From an uncultured Clostridia bacterium (GTDB taxonomy: Bacteria > Bacillota > Clostridia > UBA1381), in contig CAJFVT010000087.1 of NCBI GenBank assembly GCA_904420525.1, positions 1 to 36,393 of the forward strand: a stretch of 36,393 nucleotides of DNA, given 5' to 3'. The stretch's first letter is position 1; every line of letters begins with the position of its first letter. Shown in pieces: positions 8,974-16,588 of the stretch. Below the pieces are notes generated by a model. It had not been told where the DNA came from and did no database searches. It was given only the letters and a program-made list of their open reading frames with translations. The position numbers and the translations under genes were made by a program.

Positions 8974-9005
8974 AAAAAAGGCACACGAAAAATAAGTGCG
9001 CCTTT
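8974..9005 (-). terminator. Attenuator terminator in the glnA leader
   Basis: Minus-strand RNA: 10-bp stem AAAGGCGCAC/GTGTGCCTTT (one G-U), 9-base loop, then TTTTTTATTTTC. It lies between the glnA promoter and start codon, so it would abort transcription before glnA unless prevented. Confidence 0.88.
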
Positions 9006-9008
9006 GCA
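8997..9008 (-). promoter_or_regulatory. Possible ANTAR-type hexaloop overlapping the glnA terminator
   Basis: TGC-AAAGGC-GCA in the RNA gives a hexaloop with A1 and G4, built from the terminator's own 5' arm, as in the gltB leader. The stem is only 3 bp, which is weak. An alternative antiterminator pairs CTTTG with CAAAG across an 11-base loop just upstream. A further AxxGGC element (ATCGGC) sits inside the AGCTG/CAGCT stem-loop near 9030. Function is inferred from the adjacent ANTAR gene. Confidence 0.35.
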
Positions 9009-9060
9009 AAATCATCTCAAAGATCAGCTGAACTGCCGATCACAGCTTCGATTCAATTTA

Positions 9061-9089
9061 ATTATACCACACATGAACATAATTTGCAA
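9061..9089 (-). promoter_or_regulatory. SigA-type promoter of glnA
   Basis: Minus strand: TTGCAA, exactly 17 bases, TATAAT. The predicted start is near 9054, leaving a leader of about 145 bases that contains the attenuator. The rest of the 8911-9217 gap holds only this leader and the pnp terminator. Confidence 0.85.
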
Positions 9090-9177
9090 CACTTTTTTTG
9101 AAATTGTTACATGTGTATAATTTTTGGGGTATTATGCTATATAAAGCATTGCGTATCCACCAACCGACCGTGTAAAC

Positions 9178-9208
9178 AGAAAAAGCGGACAGTCTTAACC
9201 ATCCGCTT
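9178..9208 (-). terminator. Intrinsic terminator of pnp
   Basis: Starts 9 bases after the pnp stop: stem AAGCGGA/TCCGCTT with a 12-base loop, followed by TTT. It separates the rpmE-rpsO-pnp unit from the glnA promoter. Confidence 0.75.
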
Positions 9209-9217
9209 ATGCTTTTA

Positions 9218-11335
9218 TCACTGATTGTTTGAGCAGTCCTCGATCTCAAGCATTGCATCTCTTCTTGACAGAGATATCTTTCCTGTTTTCGGATCAATGT
9301 CCATTACCTTAACTATCATCTTGTCACCCTCATGGCAAACGTCCTCAACACGTTCTACTCGATGATTGTCAAGCTTTGATATATGGCAGAGTCCGTCCTT
9401 TCCGGGAAGTATCTCAACAAATGCTCCGAATGCGGTGATCGTTTTTACAGTACCGTTATATATCCTGCCGACCTCAGGCTCTTCAATTATTGCCTCTATA
9501 GCCTTTTTCGCAGCGTCTCCGCTTGACTGTGTCTCGGCGAAGATATGGATCGTACCATCCTCCTCGATATCGATCTTCGCTCCCGTATCTGCCACGATAC
9601 CCTGGATCACCTTACCTCCCTGTCCGATGACTTCTCTTATCTTTTCAGGATCAATCTTCATAGTTGTCACCTTCGGCGCATACTCCGAAAGCGATCCGCG
9701 GACCTCAGGTATCGCCTTCAAGAGAATGTCATCGATTATATGATAACGCGCATCTCTTGTTTTTCTGAGAGCCTCCTCTATGACCTCATAAGGAAGTCCG
9801 TCATTCTTTATATCGACCTGTATCGATGTGATACCCTTCTTGGTACCGGCCACCTTAAAGTCCATCTCACCATAAAAATCCTCAAGTCCCTGAATATCTA
9901 CCATTGTCGTGAAGCCTTCGTCTGTAGTTATAAGTCCGCATGATATTCCGGCAACCGGAGCCTTTATCGGAACACCTGCCGCCATAAGCGCAAGCGTTGA
10001 ACCGCATACTGATCCCTGTGAGGTAGAGCCGTTCGATGAAAGCACCTCTGACACGCAGCGGATAGCGTACGGGAACTCGTCCTCTGACGGAAGCACAGGC
10101 ACAAGCGACTTTTCAGCAAGCGCGCCGTGACCTATCTCACGTCTTCCGGGACCTCTTGACGGACGTGTTTCACCTACAGAATATGACGGGAAGTTGTACT
10201 GGTGCATATATCTCTTTGACTCCTCAAGGCCCAGTCCGTCAAGACGCTGCGCTTCTGAGAGCGGAGCGAGCGTTGCAACGGTGAGCACCTGAGTCTGACC
10301 TCTCGTGAACATACCTGAGCCGTGAACTCTCGGCAGCAGATCGACCTCAGCTGCAAGCGGTCTTATCTCATCAAGCCCTCTGCCGTCCACACGTCTGCCC
10401 TCATAGAGCCATGCGCGCACGATCTCCTTTTGCATCTTATACATTATCTCTTCAAGCTGCTCAGCTATATCAGGATATTCTTCACTGAGATTCTCTATTA
10501 TCCTGTCTGTTATAACGCCTATTCTTTCATCACGGACATTCTTGTCATCCGTATCAAGAGCATGCTGGATATTTTCATATTCATCGGCCTTTATCCTGTC
10601 ATATATCTCATGATCGATATCATGAGCCTCATACTCCATCTTCTCCCTGCCGATCTCAGCCTTTATCGATTCAATGAAAGCGCACATCTCCTTTATAACT
10701 CCGTGCGCGTACTTAAGTCCCTCGAGCATCACATCCTCCGGCACCTCGTTTGCGCCGGCCTCGATCATAACGATCTTTTCTTTTGTTCCGGCAACAGTTA
10801 CGTGCATCTGTGAGCCTTCACGCTCCGTGACAGTCGGGTTTATCATATAATTCCCATCCGCATCCAAGCCGAGCCATACTCCCGCTATCGGACCGTTCCA
10901 CGGAACATCTGAGATCGAAAGAGCTATGGACGTGCCTATAAGCGCGCAAATACCCGGATCGTTATCCTGATCATCAGAGAGCACCGTGTTTACTACAGAA
11001 ACATCGTTTCTGAGATCAGCCGGAAAAAGCGGTCTTATAGGACGGTCTATCATACGGCTCGTAAGGATCGCAGCCTCTGTCGGCTTGCCCTCGCGCTTTG
11101 TATATCCGCCGGGGATCTTTCCTACCGCATAAAGCTTTTCCTCAAAATCCACTGACAGAGGAAAAAAGTCAACGCCCTCACGCGGAGTTCTTGATGCCGT
11201 TACATTGCTCATTACTACAGTATCGCCGTAACGAACGATACAATGTCCGTTGGTAAGCTGAGCCATCTTTCCGGTCTCAATGACCAGAGGACGTCCGGCG
11301 AATGTGGTTTCAAATTTTCTGTAATTCTCAAACAT
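9218..11335 (-). CDS. pnp: Polyribonucleotide nucleotidyltransferase (PNPase)
   Basis: PNPase is the 3'-to-5' phosphorolytic exoribonuclease of RNA turnover. The 705-residue protein has the usual order. A first RNase PH domain comes from the N terminus (FAGRPLVIETGKMAQLTNG), followed by a helical linker and a second, catalytic RNase PH domain (VLSSNGSTSQGSVCGSTLALMAAGVP). A KH domain follows with the GQGG loop (IREVIGQGGKVIQ, about residues 550-600), then a C-terminal S1 domain (GTVKTITAFGAFVEILPGKDGL, about 620-690). Length and ends are normal. It follows rpsO, the widespread rpsO-pnp arrangement. The 195-base gap between them contains a terminator-like hairpin and a long irregular stem-loop that may govern pnp expression. 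Confidence 0.98.
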   Translation of the reverse strand: MFENYRKFETTFAGRPLVIETGKMAQLTNGHCIVRYGDTVVMSNVTASRTPREGVDFFPLSVDFEEKLYAVGKIPGGYTKREGKPTEAAILTSRMIDRPIRPLFPADLRNDVSVVNTVLSDDQDNDPGICALIGTSIALSISDVPWNGPIAGVWLGLDADGNYMINPTVTEREGSQMHVTVAGTKEKIVMIEAGANEVPEDVMLEGLKYAHGVIKEMCAFIESIKAEIGREKMEYEAHDIDHEIYDRIKADEYENIQHALDTDDKNVRDERIGVITDRIIENLSEEYPDIAEQLEEIMYKMQKEIVRAWLYEGRRVDGRGLDEIRPLAAEVDLLPRVHGSGMFTRGQTQVLTVATLAPLSEAQRLDGLGLEESKRYMHQYNFPSYSVGETRPSRGPGRREIGHGALAEKSLVPVLPSEDEFPYAIRCVSEVLSSNGSTSQGSVCGSTLALMAAGVPIKAPVAGISCGLITTDEGFTTMVDIQGLEDFYGEMDFKVAGTKKGITSIQVDIKNDGLPYEVIEEALRKTRDARYHIIDDILLKAIPEVRGSLSEYAPKVTTMKIDPEKIREVIGQGGKVIQGIVADTGAKIDIEEDGTIHIFAETQSSGDAAKKAIEAIIEEPEVGRIYNGTVKTITAFGAFVEILPGKDGLCHISKLDNHRVERVEDVCHEGDKMIVKVMDIDPKTGKISLSRRDAMLEIEDCSNNQ

Positions 11336-11397
11336 ATCTTCTTTTTCCTTTCCTTTATATTCCCAGGCTTATGCCCATGTTTGTTTACTATTTTTTA

Positions 11398-11481
11398 GGA
11401 GATATGTTTGCATATTAGCACATAAATACAACTGCCGACGCCATGTCGGCTGCTCTGTTTATCTGCTAATAACATATCTCC
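11398..11481 (-). promoter_or_regulatory. Long stem-loop in the pnp leader
   Basis: 84-base imperfect hairpin: perfect outer arms GGAGATATGTT/AACATATCTCC (11 bp), then ATTAGCA/TGCTAAT, TTTAT/ATAAA, and an apical GCCGAC/GTCGGC with a 5-base loop. No T-run follows. A long double-stranded pnp leader is reminiscent of RNase III-processed, autoregulated pnp leaders in enterobacteria; that parallel is inference. A mobile palindromic element is the alternative. Confidence 0.6.
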
Positions 11482-11487
11482 CGAACG

Positions 11488-11523
11488 AAAATCAGGCAAA
11501 CAGATAAAATATCCGTTTGCCTG
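11488..11523 (-). terminator. Hairpin terminator downstream of rpsO
   Basis: 14-bp arms CAGGCAAACGGATA/TATCTGTTTGCCTG (one G-U) around a 3-base loop, 8 bases after the rpsO stop, followed by ATTTTC. The T-run is weak, so partial readthrough into pnp is likely. Confidence 0.65.
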
Positions 11524-11530
11524 TCTATAA

Positions 11531-11797
11531 TTACTTTCTTAAGCCAAGCTTTGCAACCAAAGCTCTGTATCTTTCGATATCACGATTCTTAAGATAAGCC
11601 ATAAGTCTTCTTCTCTGACCAACCATCATAAGAAGACCTCTTCTCGAGTGATGATCCTTCTTGTGAACGCTGAGATGGTCATTATTCAGGTGATTGATCT
11701 TCTCTGTGAGCAATGCTACCTGTACCTCCGGCGAACCTGTATCGCCCTCATGTGTAGCGAACTCGTTGATTATCTCCTGCTTACGCTCCTTTGTCAT
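11531..11797 (-). CDS. rpsO: 30S ribosomal protein S15
   Basis: S15 binds the 16S rRNA central domain early in small-subunit assembly. The ORF-track start is too long: ATG 11797 ([13 protein letters not shown]) has GGAGGTG eight bases upstream and gives 88 residues, the usual size. The conserved [19 protein letters not shown] and [23 protein letters not shown] blocks are complete. It lies between rpmE and pnp. Its leader is structured, as expected for a protein that often represses its own message. Confidence 0.98.
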   Translation of the reverse strand: MTKERKQEIINEFATHEGDTGSPEVQVALLTEKINHLNNDHLSVHKKDHHSRRGLLMMVGQRRRLMAYLKNRDIERYRALVAKLGLRK

Positions 11798-11828
11798 TGT
11801 AAAGTCACCTCCTATAATTATAACTATC

Positions 11829-11876
11829 ACCCTGTGCCGGGAAAGCGTTGGTGAATCGCGTTTCCAAGACGAGGGT
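11829..11876 (-). promoter_or_regulatory. Structured rpsO leader, possible S15 autoregulatory element
   Basis: In the RNA, ACCCT/AGGGT encloses a second stem GGAAA-(C)-GCG/CGC-TTTCC with a 9-base loop, leaving asymmetric internal loops, about 30 bases before rpsO. S15 binds its own leader through varied structures in many bacteria. Here only the fold and position support that. Confidence 0.35.
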
Positions 11877-11913
11877 TCATCTGAAAAACATAAAATTGAT
11901 CATTACGGCAATA

Positions 11914-12123
11914 TCACTTCTTTGCCGATCTGTTGAAACGCTTATTAAACTTTTCAACTCTGCCGCCCGTATCAACAAGCTTCTGCTTACCGGTAAAGAA
12001 CGGATGACATGCGGAACAGATCTCGACCGTTATATTCTCAAGCGTGGAGCCGGTTTCTATAACATTGCCGCAAGCGCAGGTTATCGTTGTCTGCTGATAC
12101 TTCGGATGAATTCCCTGTTTCAT
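11914..12123 (-). CDS. rpmE: 50S ribosomal protein L31, zinc-binding type
   Basis: L31 is a small surface protein bridging the ribosomal subunits. The correct start is ATG 12123 ([19 protein letters not shown]), with GGAGG eight bases upstream, giving 69 residues; the ORF track adds a false N-terminal extension. The CxC (CAC) and CxxC (CSAC) pairs mark the zinc-containing form, which can serve as a zinc store. The [24 protein letters not shown] end is intact. It is the first gene after its own promoter and is followed by rpsO. Confidence 0.97.
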   Translation of the reverse strand: MKQGIHPKYQQTTITCACGNVIETGSTLENITVEICSACHPFFTGKQKLVDTGGRVEKFNKRFNRSAKK

Positions 12124-12185
12124 AGCGTTACCTCCTTTTGAATTTAATGCAGACGGCAAATTTACCCGTCCAAGCACCATTTAGT

Positions 12186-12214
12186 AGTATATCACATATA
12201 TACGTGTTTTTCAA
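12186..12214 (-). promoter_or_regulatory. SigA-type promoter of rpmE
   Basis: Minus strand: TTGAAA, 17 bases, TATACT in an AT-rich gap. The predicted start, near 12179, leaves a leader of about 55 bases before the rpmE ATG. Confidence 0.8.
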
Positions 12215-12274
12215 GTATTTTTTTGAAAATTTTTAGTTTTAATTTAAATATATTTTTATATGAATTGTCCAATC

Positions 12275-12934
12275 CTACGCCTGGAGAGGCTCCTCCCCGT
12301 CCGCCATCATGCGCCGCTTATGCGATGCCGTAAATGCAGGCTCAAAGCCGGGGCAATACTTTTTCATTGCGTCAACTACGGTCTCCGGCTTCAGATTATA
12401 CGCGCTGCCGCATGAGACGACCATGCGCACCGTCTGTATCCCGTCATTAAAGCCCATATCCTCAAGCTCAAATATGTGCGGGCGTATATCCGACTCCTTA
12501 ACACCGCTCTTCGTCTTCTTGGGAACTATCAGCTCCTTCTCATCCAGAAGCGACTCCGCGTCAGCCGGCGCTGGACATTCTATCTCGGTGATATATTCCG
12601 CCGAATTTATCCTTGTAAGGTCTATCTCCTTGCCCTTGAGCTTATACGCCCTGTAAACTTTAAAGCCCGGAGGCATACACCGGTTCAGCTCTGCCGTTAT
12701 CTCCCCGCATGACATGTCGGTTACAAATCCGACCTTCATATACTCACACTCGGACGTGACGCCTACCGGCAGAGGCTGTGCGACTGTCATGACCGGATGC
12801 GGATTAAAGCCCTGAGAGAAGACGAAGTTCAGCCCGGAACGCCTCACAGCTCTGTGAAAGCATCTCACAAAATCGAGATGGGATATATATTTTACCCTGT
12901 CATCGCGCCCGTATCTTAGGATATAATTGCTCAT
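12275..12934 (-). CDS. DUF2344 / TIGR03936-type radical SAM-linked protein
   Basis: This is a conserved protein of unknown function that usually sits just after, or is fused to, a B12-binding radical SAM enzyme. The recognised start is MSNYILRYGRDDRVKYISHLDFVRCFHRAVRRSGL, and the SQGFNPHPVMTVAQPLPVGVTSECEYM segment is characteristic of the family. I chose ATG 12934 because it forms an ATGA overlap with the stop of the upstream enzyme, the hallmark of translational coupling. The ORF-track start at 13000 would overlap that gene by 70 bases. Length is 219 residues, with no membrane segment. It is likely the partner or a substrate-binding module of the radical SAM enzyme; the reaction is unknown. 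Confidence 0.9.
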   Translation of the reverse strand: MSNYILRYGRDDRVKYISHLDFVRCFHRAVRRSGLNFVFSQGFNPHPVMTVAQPLPVGVTSECEYMKVGFVTDMSCGEITAELNRCMPPGFKVYRAYKLKGKEIDLTRINSAEYITEIECPAPADAESLLDEKELIVPKKTKSGVKESDIRPHIFELEDMGFNDGIQTVRMVVSCGSAYNLKPETVVDAMKKYCPGFEPAFTASHKRRMMADGEEPLQA

Positions 12935-14790
12935 ACGCGCGTACCTCTTTTCTCTGTGCATACCCCTGTTTTGAATCTCGCGGCACCGCAGTTTGAACAT
13001 TCCATCCTGCAGTGCGGTGTAGTTGCCGCCGCTTTCGCCTTTTCGTTTTCACGGATCAAAAACTCCTTTGTTATGCCCGCGTCTATATGATCCCACGGCA
13101 GCACCTCATCATAGGAGCGCTCTCGCGCCGTATAGAAATCGGGATCTATGCCGGTTTCCCTGAATGCCTGCATCCACAGCTCAAAATTGAAGAAGTCGTT
13201 CCAGCCGTCGAATTTGCAGCCAAGCTCAACAGCTTTTATTATCGTTTTGCACAGACGTCTGTCTCCTCTTGCGAACACCCCTTCAAGGTAGCTTGTTTTA
13301 TTATCATGATAAGTATAGCGTATCCTTTTTGACGGTATGTTATCCCTCAGAAGCCGCTGCTTTCTGACCAATTCCTCCCTTGAATCCATCGGGAACCACT
13401 GAAAAGCCGTAAACGGCTTTGGAACAAATGAGGATGTGCTCACGGTTATACTGATATTTTTCGCGCGCTCCTCCTTGGGTATGTCAAAATACACCGCCAG
13501 AACACGTCCCGCAAGCTCCGCTATGCCTTTTATATCCTCGTCCGCCTCCGTCGGAAGACCTATCATAAAATACAACTTGACATTCGTCCAGCCCCCGGCG
13601 AACAACAATGCTGTAGACTTTAAAATATCCTCCTCTGTGATATTCTTGTTTATCACATCGCGCAGCCGCTGTGTTCCAGCCTCCGGCGCGAACGTGATAC
13701 CTGTTTTCCTCACCTTCTGTACCTTTTCCATAAGCTCCAGTGAAAAATTATCTATCCTGAGCGATGGCAGCGAAAGGCCGATCTTCTTTTCCTCCGTCAC
13801 CTTTAAAAGCCCGTCCGTAAGCTCAGGCAGTCCTGAAAAATCGCTCGTGGAAAGAGATGAAAGAGATATCTCATCATAACCGCTGCAGCCCAGAAGCTCA
13901 TTTGCCAGCCCCAAAAGCGTTTCCGGCTTCCGTTCACGCAGAGGACGGTATATATATCCGGCCTGACAGAACCGGCAGCCGCGCATACAGCCGCGCATGA
14001 CCTCAAGCATGACCCTGTCATGAACGACCTCGCCGAACGGTACTATTATCTTGTCAGGCGCATACGCAGCGTCAAAATCCTTCATTATCCGCTTTTGTAT
14101 AACTGCCGGAGCATTCGGCTCATTAGGCGTTACGCTTTTTACAGTCCCGTCCTCATTATAATCCACATCATAAAATGACGGTACGTATATACCGCCTATC
14201 TTAACGAGCCGTGACAAAAGCTCTTTCTTCGAGCGTTTGCCCTCCTTCTTCCACTGCTTTATCACTTCTATGGTCTCGTTTATCTGCTCCTCGCCCTCGC
14301 CCAGCATAAAAAAATCGAAAATATCGGCTATTGGCTCCGCATTGTATGCGCACGGACCTCCGCCGTATACGAGCGGATGCTCTTCTCCCCGCTCTGCAGC
14401 AAGCAGCGGGACATCTGCCAGCTTCAGCATATTCACTATGTTTGAATATGAAAGCTCATACTGCAGGGTAAATCCGAGCACGTCAAAATGAGTGACCTCA
14501 TCGCCGGACTCAAGAGCGAACAGCTTCATGCCGTGCTCCTTCATCTTCTGCTCCATATCTCCCCACGGCGCAAACACCCTCTCACACCATGTGTCCTCAC
14601 GGTCGTTTAAAAGGTGATATATTATCTTCATGCCCAGATGCGACATTGCGATCTCATAAACGTCCGGAAAGCAAAAGCCAAAGCGTATATCGACTCTCGA
14701 CGCGTCCTTTATCACCGCGTTCAGCTCTCCGCCCGTATAGCGCGTAGGCTTCATTACCCCCGAAAGTATTTTATCCTTTAATGTAATCAT
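12931..14790 (-). CDS. B12-binding-domain radical SAM protein (TIGR03960 family)
   Basis: The 619-residue protein looks like a family member with an N-terminal cobalamin-binding-type domain followed by a radical SAM core. The [4Fe-4S]/SAM motif is CMRGCRFC (C-x3-C-x2-C) in VMRGCMRGCRFCQAGYIYRPLRER, in the middle of the protein. Further family features are FAPEAGTQRLRDVINK and a C-terminal cysteine cluster HCRMECSNCGAARFKTGVC, which could hold a second metal site. The substrate is not known. It overlaps the DUF2344 gene by ATGA, and the two almost certainly act together. It follows ytfJ by 33 bases, at the end of the scp operon and before ribosomal-protein genes. The ribosome site is weak (AAGGGA). 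Confidence 0.92.
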   Translation of the reverse strand: MITLKDKILSGVMKPTRYTGGELNAVIKDASRVDIRFGFCFPDVYEIAMSHLGMKIIYHLLNDREDTWCERVFAPWGDMEQKMKEHGMKLFALESGDEVTHFDVLGFTLQYELSYSNIVNMLKLADVPLLAAERGEEHPLVYGGGPCAYNAEPIADIFDFFMLGEGEEQINETIEVIKQWKKEGKRSKKELLSRLVKIGGIYVPSFYDVDYNEDGTVKSVTPNEPNAPAVIQKRIMKDFDAAYAPDKIIVPFGEVVHDRVMLEVMRGCMRGCRFCQAGYIYRPLRERKPETLLGLANELLGCSGYDEISLSSLSTSDFSGLPELTDGLLKVTEEKKIGLSLPSLRIDNFSLELMEKVQKVRKTGITFAPEAGTQRLRDVINKNITEEDILKSTALLFAGGWTNVKLYFMIGLPTEADEDIKGIAELAGRVLAVYFDIPKEERAKNISITVSTSSFVPKPFTAFQWFPMDSREELVRKQRLLRDNIPSKRIRYTYHDNKTSYLEGVFARGDRRLCKTIIKAVELGCKFDGWNDFFNFELWMQAFRETGIDPDFYTARERSYDEVLPWDHIDAGITKEFLIRENEKAKAAATTPHCRMECSNCGAARFKTGVCTEKRGTRV

Positions 14791-14823
14791 GTCAGATCCC
14801 TTATCTATCGTAATTTATTATGA

Positions 14824-15210
14824 TCATTCTTCCCCGGTCTGCTTTTTTCTGAAAATACCGCTGATCTTATCGACCATCTCCGGAGCATAGTCTACGAGCT
14901 TTTCAACAACGCTCGAATTTTCAGCGGCTGCTGTAAAGCGCACATTGCCGTTGTTCGTTATAACAAGAAAGCCCTCCGGTCTTATCGACGCGCCCGCGCC
15001 GACTCCGCCGCCAAACAAATTATTGCCGTCCTTGTCCGTCTCCTTGAACTCGCTTCCGCCTCCGCCTACGCCGAATGAAACCTTTGCTATCGGTATTATC
15101 ATAGTGCCGTCCGGAGCAGTGACTGTTTCACCTATTATGCTCTCAGCCGTAAACATCCCGTCCATCGAATCAATGGCCGATTCTATAAGTTCCTTGATTT
15201 GATTTGCCAT
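14824..15210 (-). CDS. ytfJ: GerW family sporulation protein YtfJ
   Basis: YtfJ/GerW proteins are made in sporulating cells and affect spore germination in Bacillus; the biochemistry is unclear. I start at ATG 15210 (MANQIKELIES) because AAAGGAGA lies seven bases before it; the ORF-track start 18 bases upstream would place that ribosome site inside the gene. Length is 128 residues. The middle shows the family's TVTAPDGTMIIPIAKVSFGVGGGGSEF glycine-rich block and the GGGVGAGASIRPEGFLVI segment. It follows ytfI, as in Bacillus (ytfI-ytfJ). The two are separated here by a 74-bp repeat. Confidence 0.93.
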   Translation of the reverse strand: MANQIKELIESAIDSMDGMFTAESIIGETVTAPDGTMIIPIAKVSFGVGGGGSEFKETDKDGNNLFGGGVGAGASIRPEGFLVITNNGNVRFTAAAENSSVVEKLVDYAPEMVDKISGIFRKKQTGEE

Positions 15211-15260
15211 AAATAGATCTCCTTTCACACCGCAGTCTGCTGCGCGTCTTTATCCCTGTT

Positions 15261-15334
15261 CTTTAGGGCATATATGAAAACCCGCCTTGTTCGGATATTT
15301 AAACCAATGATCGAAGTTTTCAGATACGCCTTAA
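15261..15334 (-). repeat. MITE-like 74-bp repeat, copy 1, fused to the end of ytfI
   Basis: In minus orientation it begins TTAAGGCGTATCTGAAAAC and ends near GGTTTTCATATATGCCC, an imperfect inverted repeat. It aligns without gaps over 74 bases with the copy at 31078-31151, including the centre (AATATCC). The last codons and TGA stop of the DUF2953 gene lie inside it. No transposase is nearby; a non-autonomous element is inferred. Confidence 0.8.
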
Positions 15335-15925
15335 TTTTCTGTAGAGCGGAAGCCCTTTTCTTATCGCTATTATACCCAAAACTGCAAGATGATATATATT
15401 TGTGCTTATTATAGTTTCAAATTCAATAAAAATATTCGGATCGTTAAAATCCGGCTTAAGGTCAACTCTATGCTCCTTGAGCCGCATATGCCTGTCCATC
15501 ACCCCGACGACATTATACACAAACGCCGCCTCCGCGCCGTAAAGCATCGCCGTTTCCATTGCATCATCGGTTCCGATAACTGTCCGCAGCGAAAGCAGGC
15601 GTATCTTTATCAAATGCCGGAACATATAGCCAAGCGCCGCATAAATCAGCTCCTTTATATCCGTTAGATTTTCCCTGACAAACGCGATAAGCTCCTCCGA
15701 GGATGGTCCATTTTCCTTTTCGGGCTCAGGCTCCCCGCCGCCGCTTTCCTCGCCCTTTCTCCTGTCTTTCTTCGTACGCCTCAGCCTTATACCCAGGATC
15801 TTTAGATATAGCTCCTTTGATATATCACTATTATTATAAGACACATACACCGATGCACTCACAGGAATAAGAAATACCAGTAAAACCAGCGCGGCGATCA
15901 CCGCCAGAATTATTACCGCCGTCAT
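15320..15925 (-). CDS. DUF2953 protein, YtfI-like
   Basis: This 201-residue protein has one N-terminal membrane segment (VIILAVIAALVLLVFLIPVSASVYV). A charged, Glu/Gly-rich cytoplasmic linker (KDRRKGEESGGGEPEPEKENG) follows, and then a DUF2953 domain. In Bacillus the homologue precedes ytfJ, as here, and it is presumed sporulation-associated; its function is unknown. GGGAGG precedes the ATG at suitable distance. It starts 21 bases after scpB. Its final residues (LRRI) and stop are encoded by the terminal bases of a MITE-like repeat, so the native C terminus may have been replaced. Confidence 0.85.
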   Translation of the reverse strand: MTAVIILAVIAALVLLVFLIPVSASVYVSYNNSDISKELYLKILGIRLRRTKKDRRKGEESGGGEPEPEKENGPSSEELIAFVRENLTDIKELIYAALGYMFRHLIKIRLLSLRTVIGTDDAMETAMLYGAEAAFVYNVVGVMDRHMRLKEHRVDLKPDFNDPNIFIEFETIISTNIYHLAVLGIIAIRKGLPLYRKLRRI

Positions 15926-15946
15926 TTAAAATCCTCCCATGCCGGA

Positions 15947-16543
15947 TCATTCCTCCGCGTTTTCCTTACCCTCCGCATGCGCGTCTCCGCCGGACTCAGC
16001 AGGCTTTGCTTCCGCCTCCGCGTCCTCCGGCATTATATTTCTGAGATTTATCTCCGGCAGATCGCCGGGACTGCTCAGTCCGAAGCAGCGCAGGAACGTA
16101 TCTGTAGTCTTGTACAGAACAGGTCTTCCGGGCGCATCCAGTCTTCCGGCTTCATCTATCAGTCCCCGCTCATAGAGCCTGTTTATGCATCCGTCAGAAT
16201 TGACGCCGCGTATCTTCTCCACCATGCCGCGTGTTACAGGCTGCTTGTACGCTATTATAGCAAGCGCCTCCATAGCTGCGTTTGAAAGCGGCTGGTTTCT
16301 CTGCTCGCCCAGGATCTCGCGTATATACGTGTAGTATTCCGGTCTTGAACAGATCTGGTATCCGTCCGAAATATCTATTATATCAAAGCCGCGGTGGTCT
16401 CTGGCGTATTCAGCTTTCAGCTCCTCCGCTGCCTCCTCTATCTCTGACACCTTCACGTCCAGCACTACCGCCAGTTTTGCGGCCTTGACCGGCTCTCCCG
16501 CGGCAAACAATATACCCTCTATGGCATATTTTATGTTATTCAT
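15947..16543 (-). CDS. scpB: Segregation and condensation protein B
   Basis: ScpB dimers of winged-helix domains bind ScpA and the SMC ATPase to form the condensin that organises and segregates the chromosome. Typical segments are IEGILFAAGEPV at the N terminus, ALAIIAYKQPVTRGMVEKIRGVNSDGCINRL, and LYKTTDTFLRCFGLSSPGDLPEI. The ORF track counts an extra TTG codon; the ATG at 16543, with AAGGGAT upstream, gives 198 residues. The last 28 residues are acidic and Ala/Glu-rich (DAEAEAKPAESGGDAHAEG), a low-complexity tail often seen in this family. It lies 45 bases after scpA. Confidence 0.96.
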   Translation of the reverse strand: MNNIKYAIEGILFAAGEPVKAAKLAVVLDVKVSEIEEAAEELKAEYARDHRGFDIIDISDGYQICSRPEYYTYIREILGEQRNQPLSNAAMEALAIIAYKQPVTRGMVEKIRGVNSDGCINRLYERGLIDEAGRLDAPGRPVLYKTTDTFLRCFGLSSPGDLPEINLRNIMPEDAEAEAKPAESGGDAHAEGKENAEE

Positions 16544-16588
16544 CAAAATTTATCCCTTCTGTGATAATATTCTGTCAAAAAATATAGC

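Noticed and set aside
9058-9297. 79-residue minus-strand ORF across the pnp end and glnA promoter
   Set aside because: It spans the pnp terminator and the glnA promoter and overlaps pnp in another frame.
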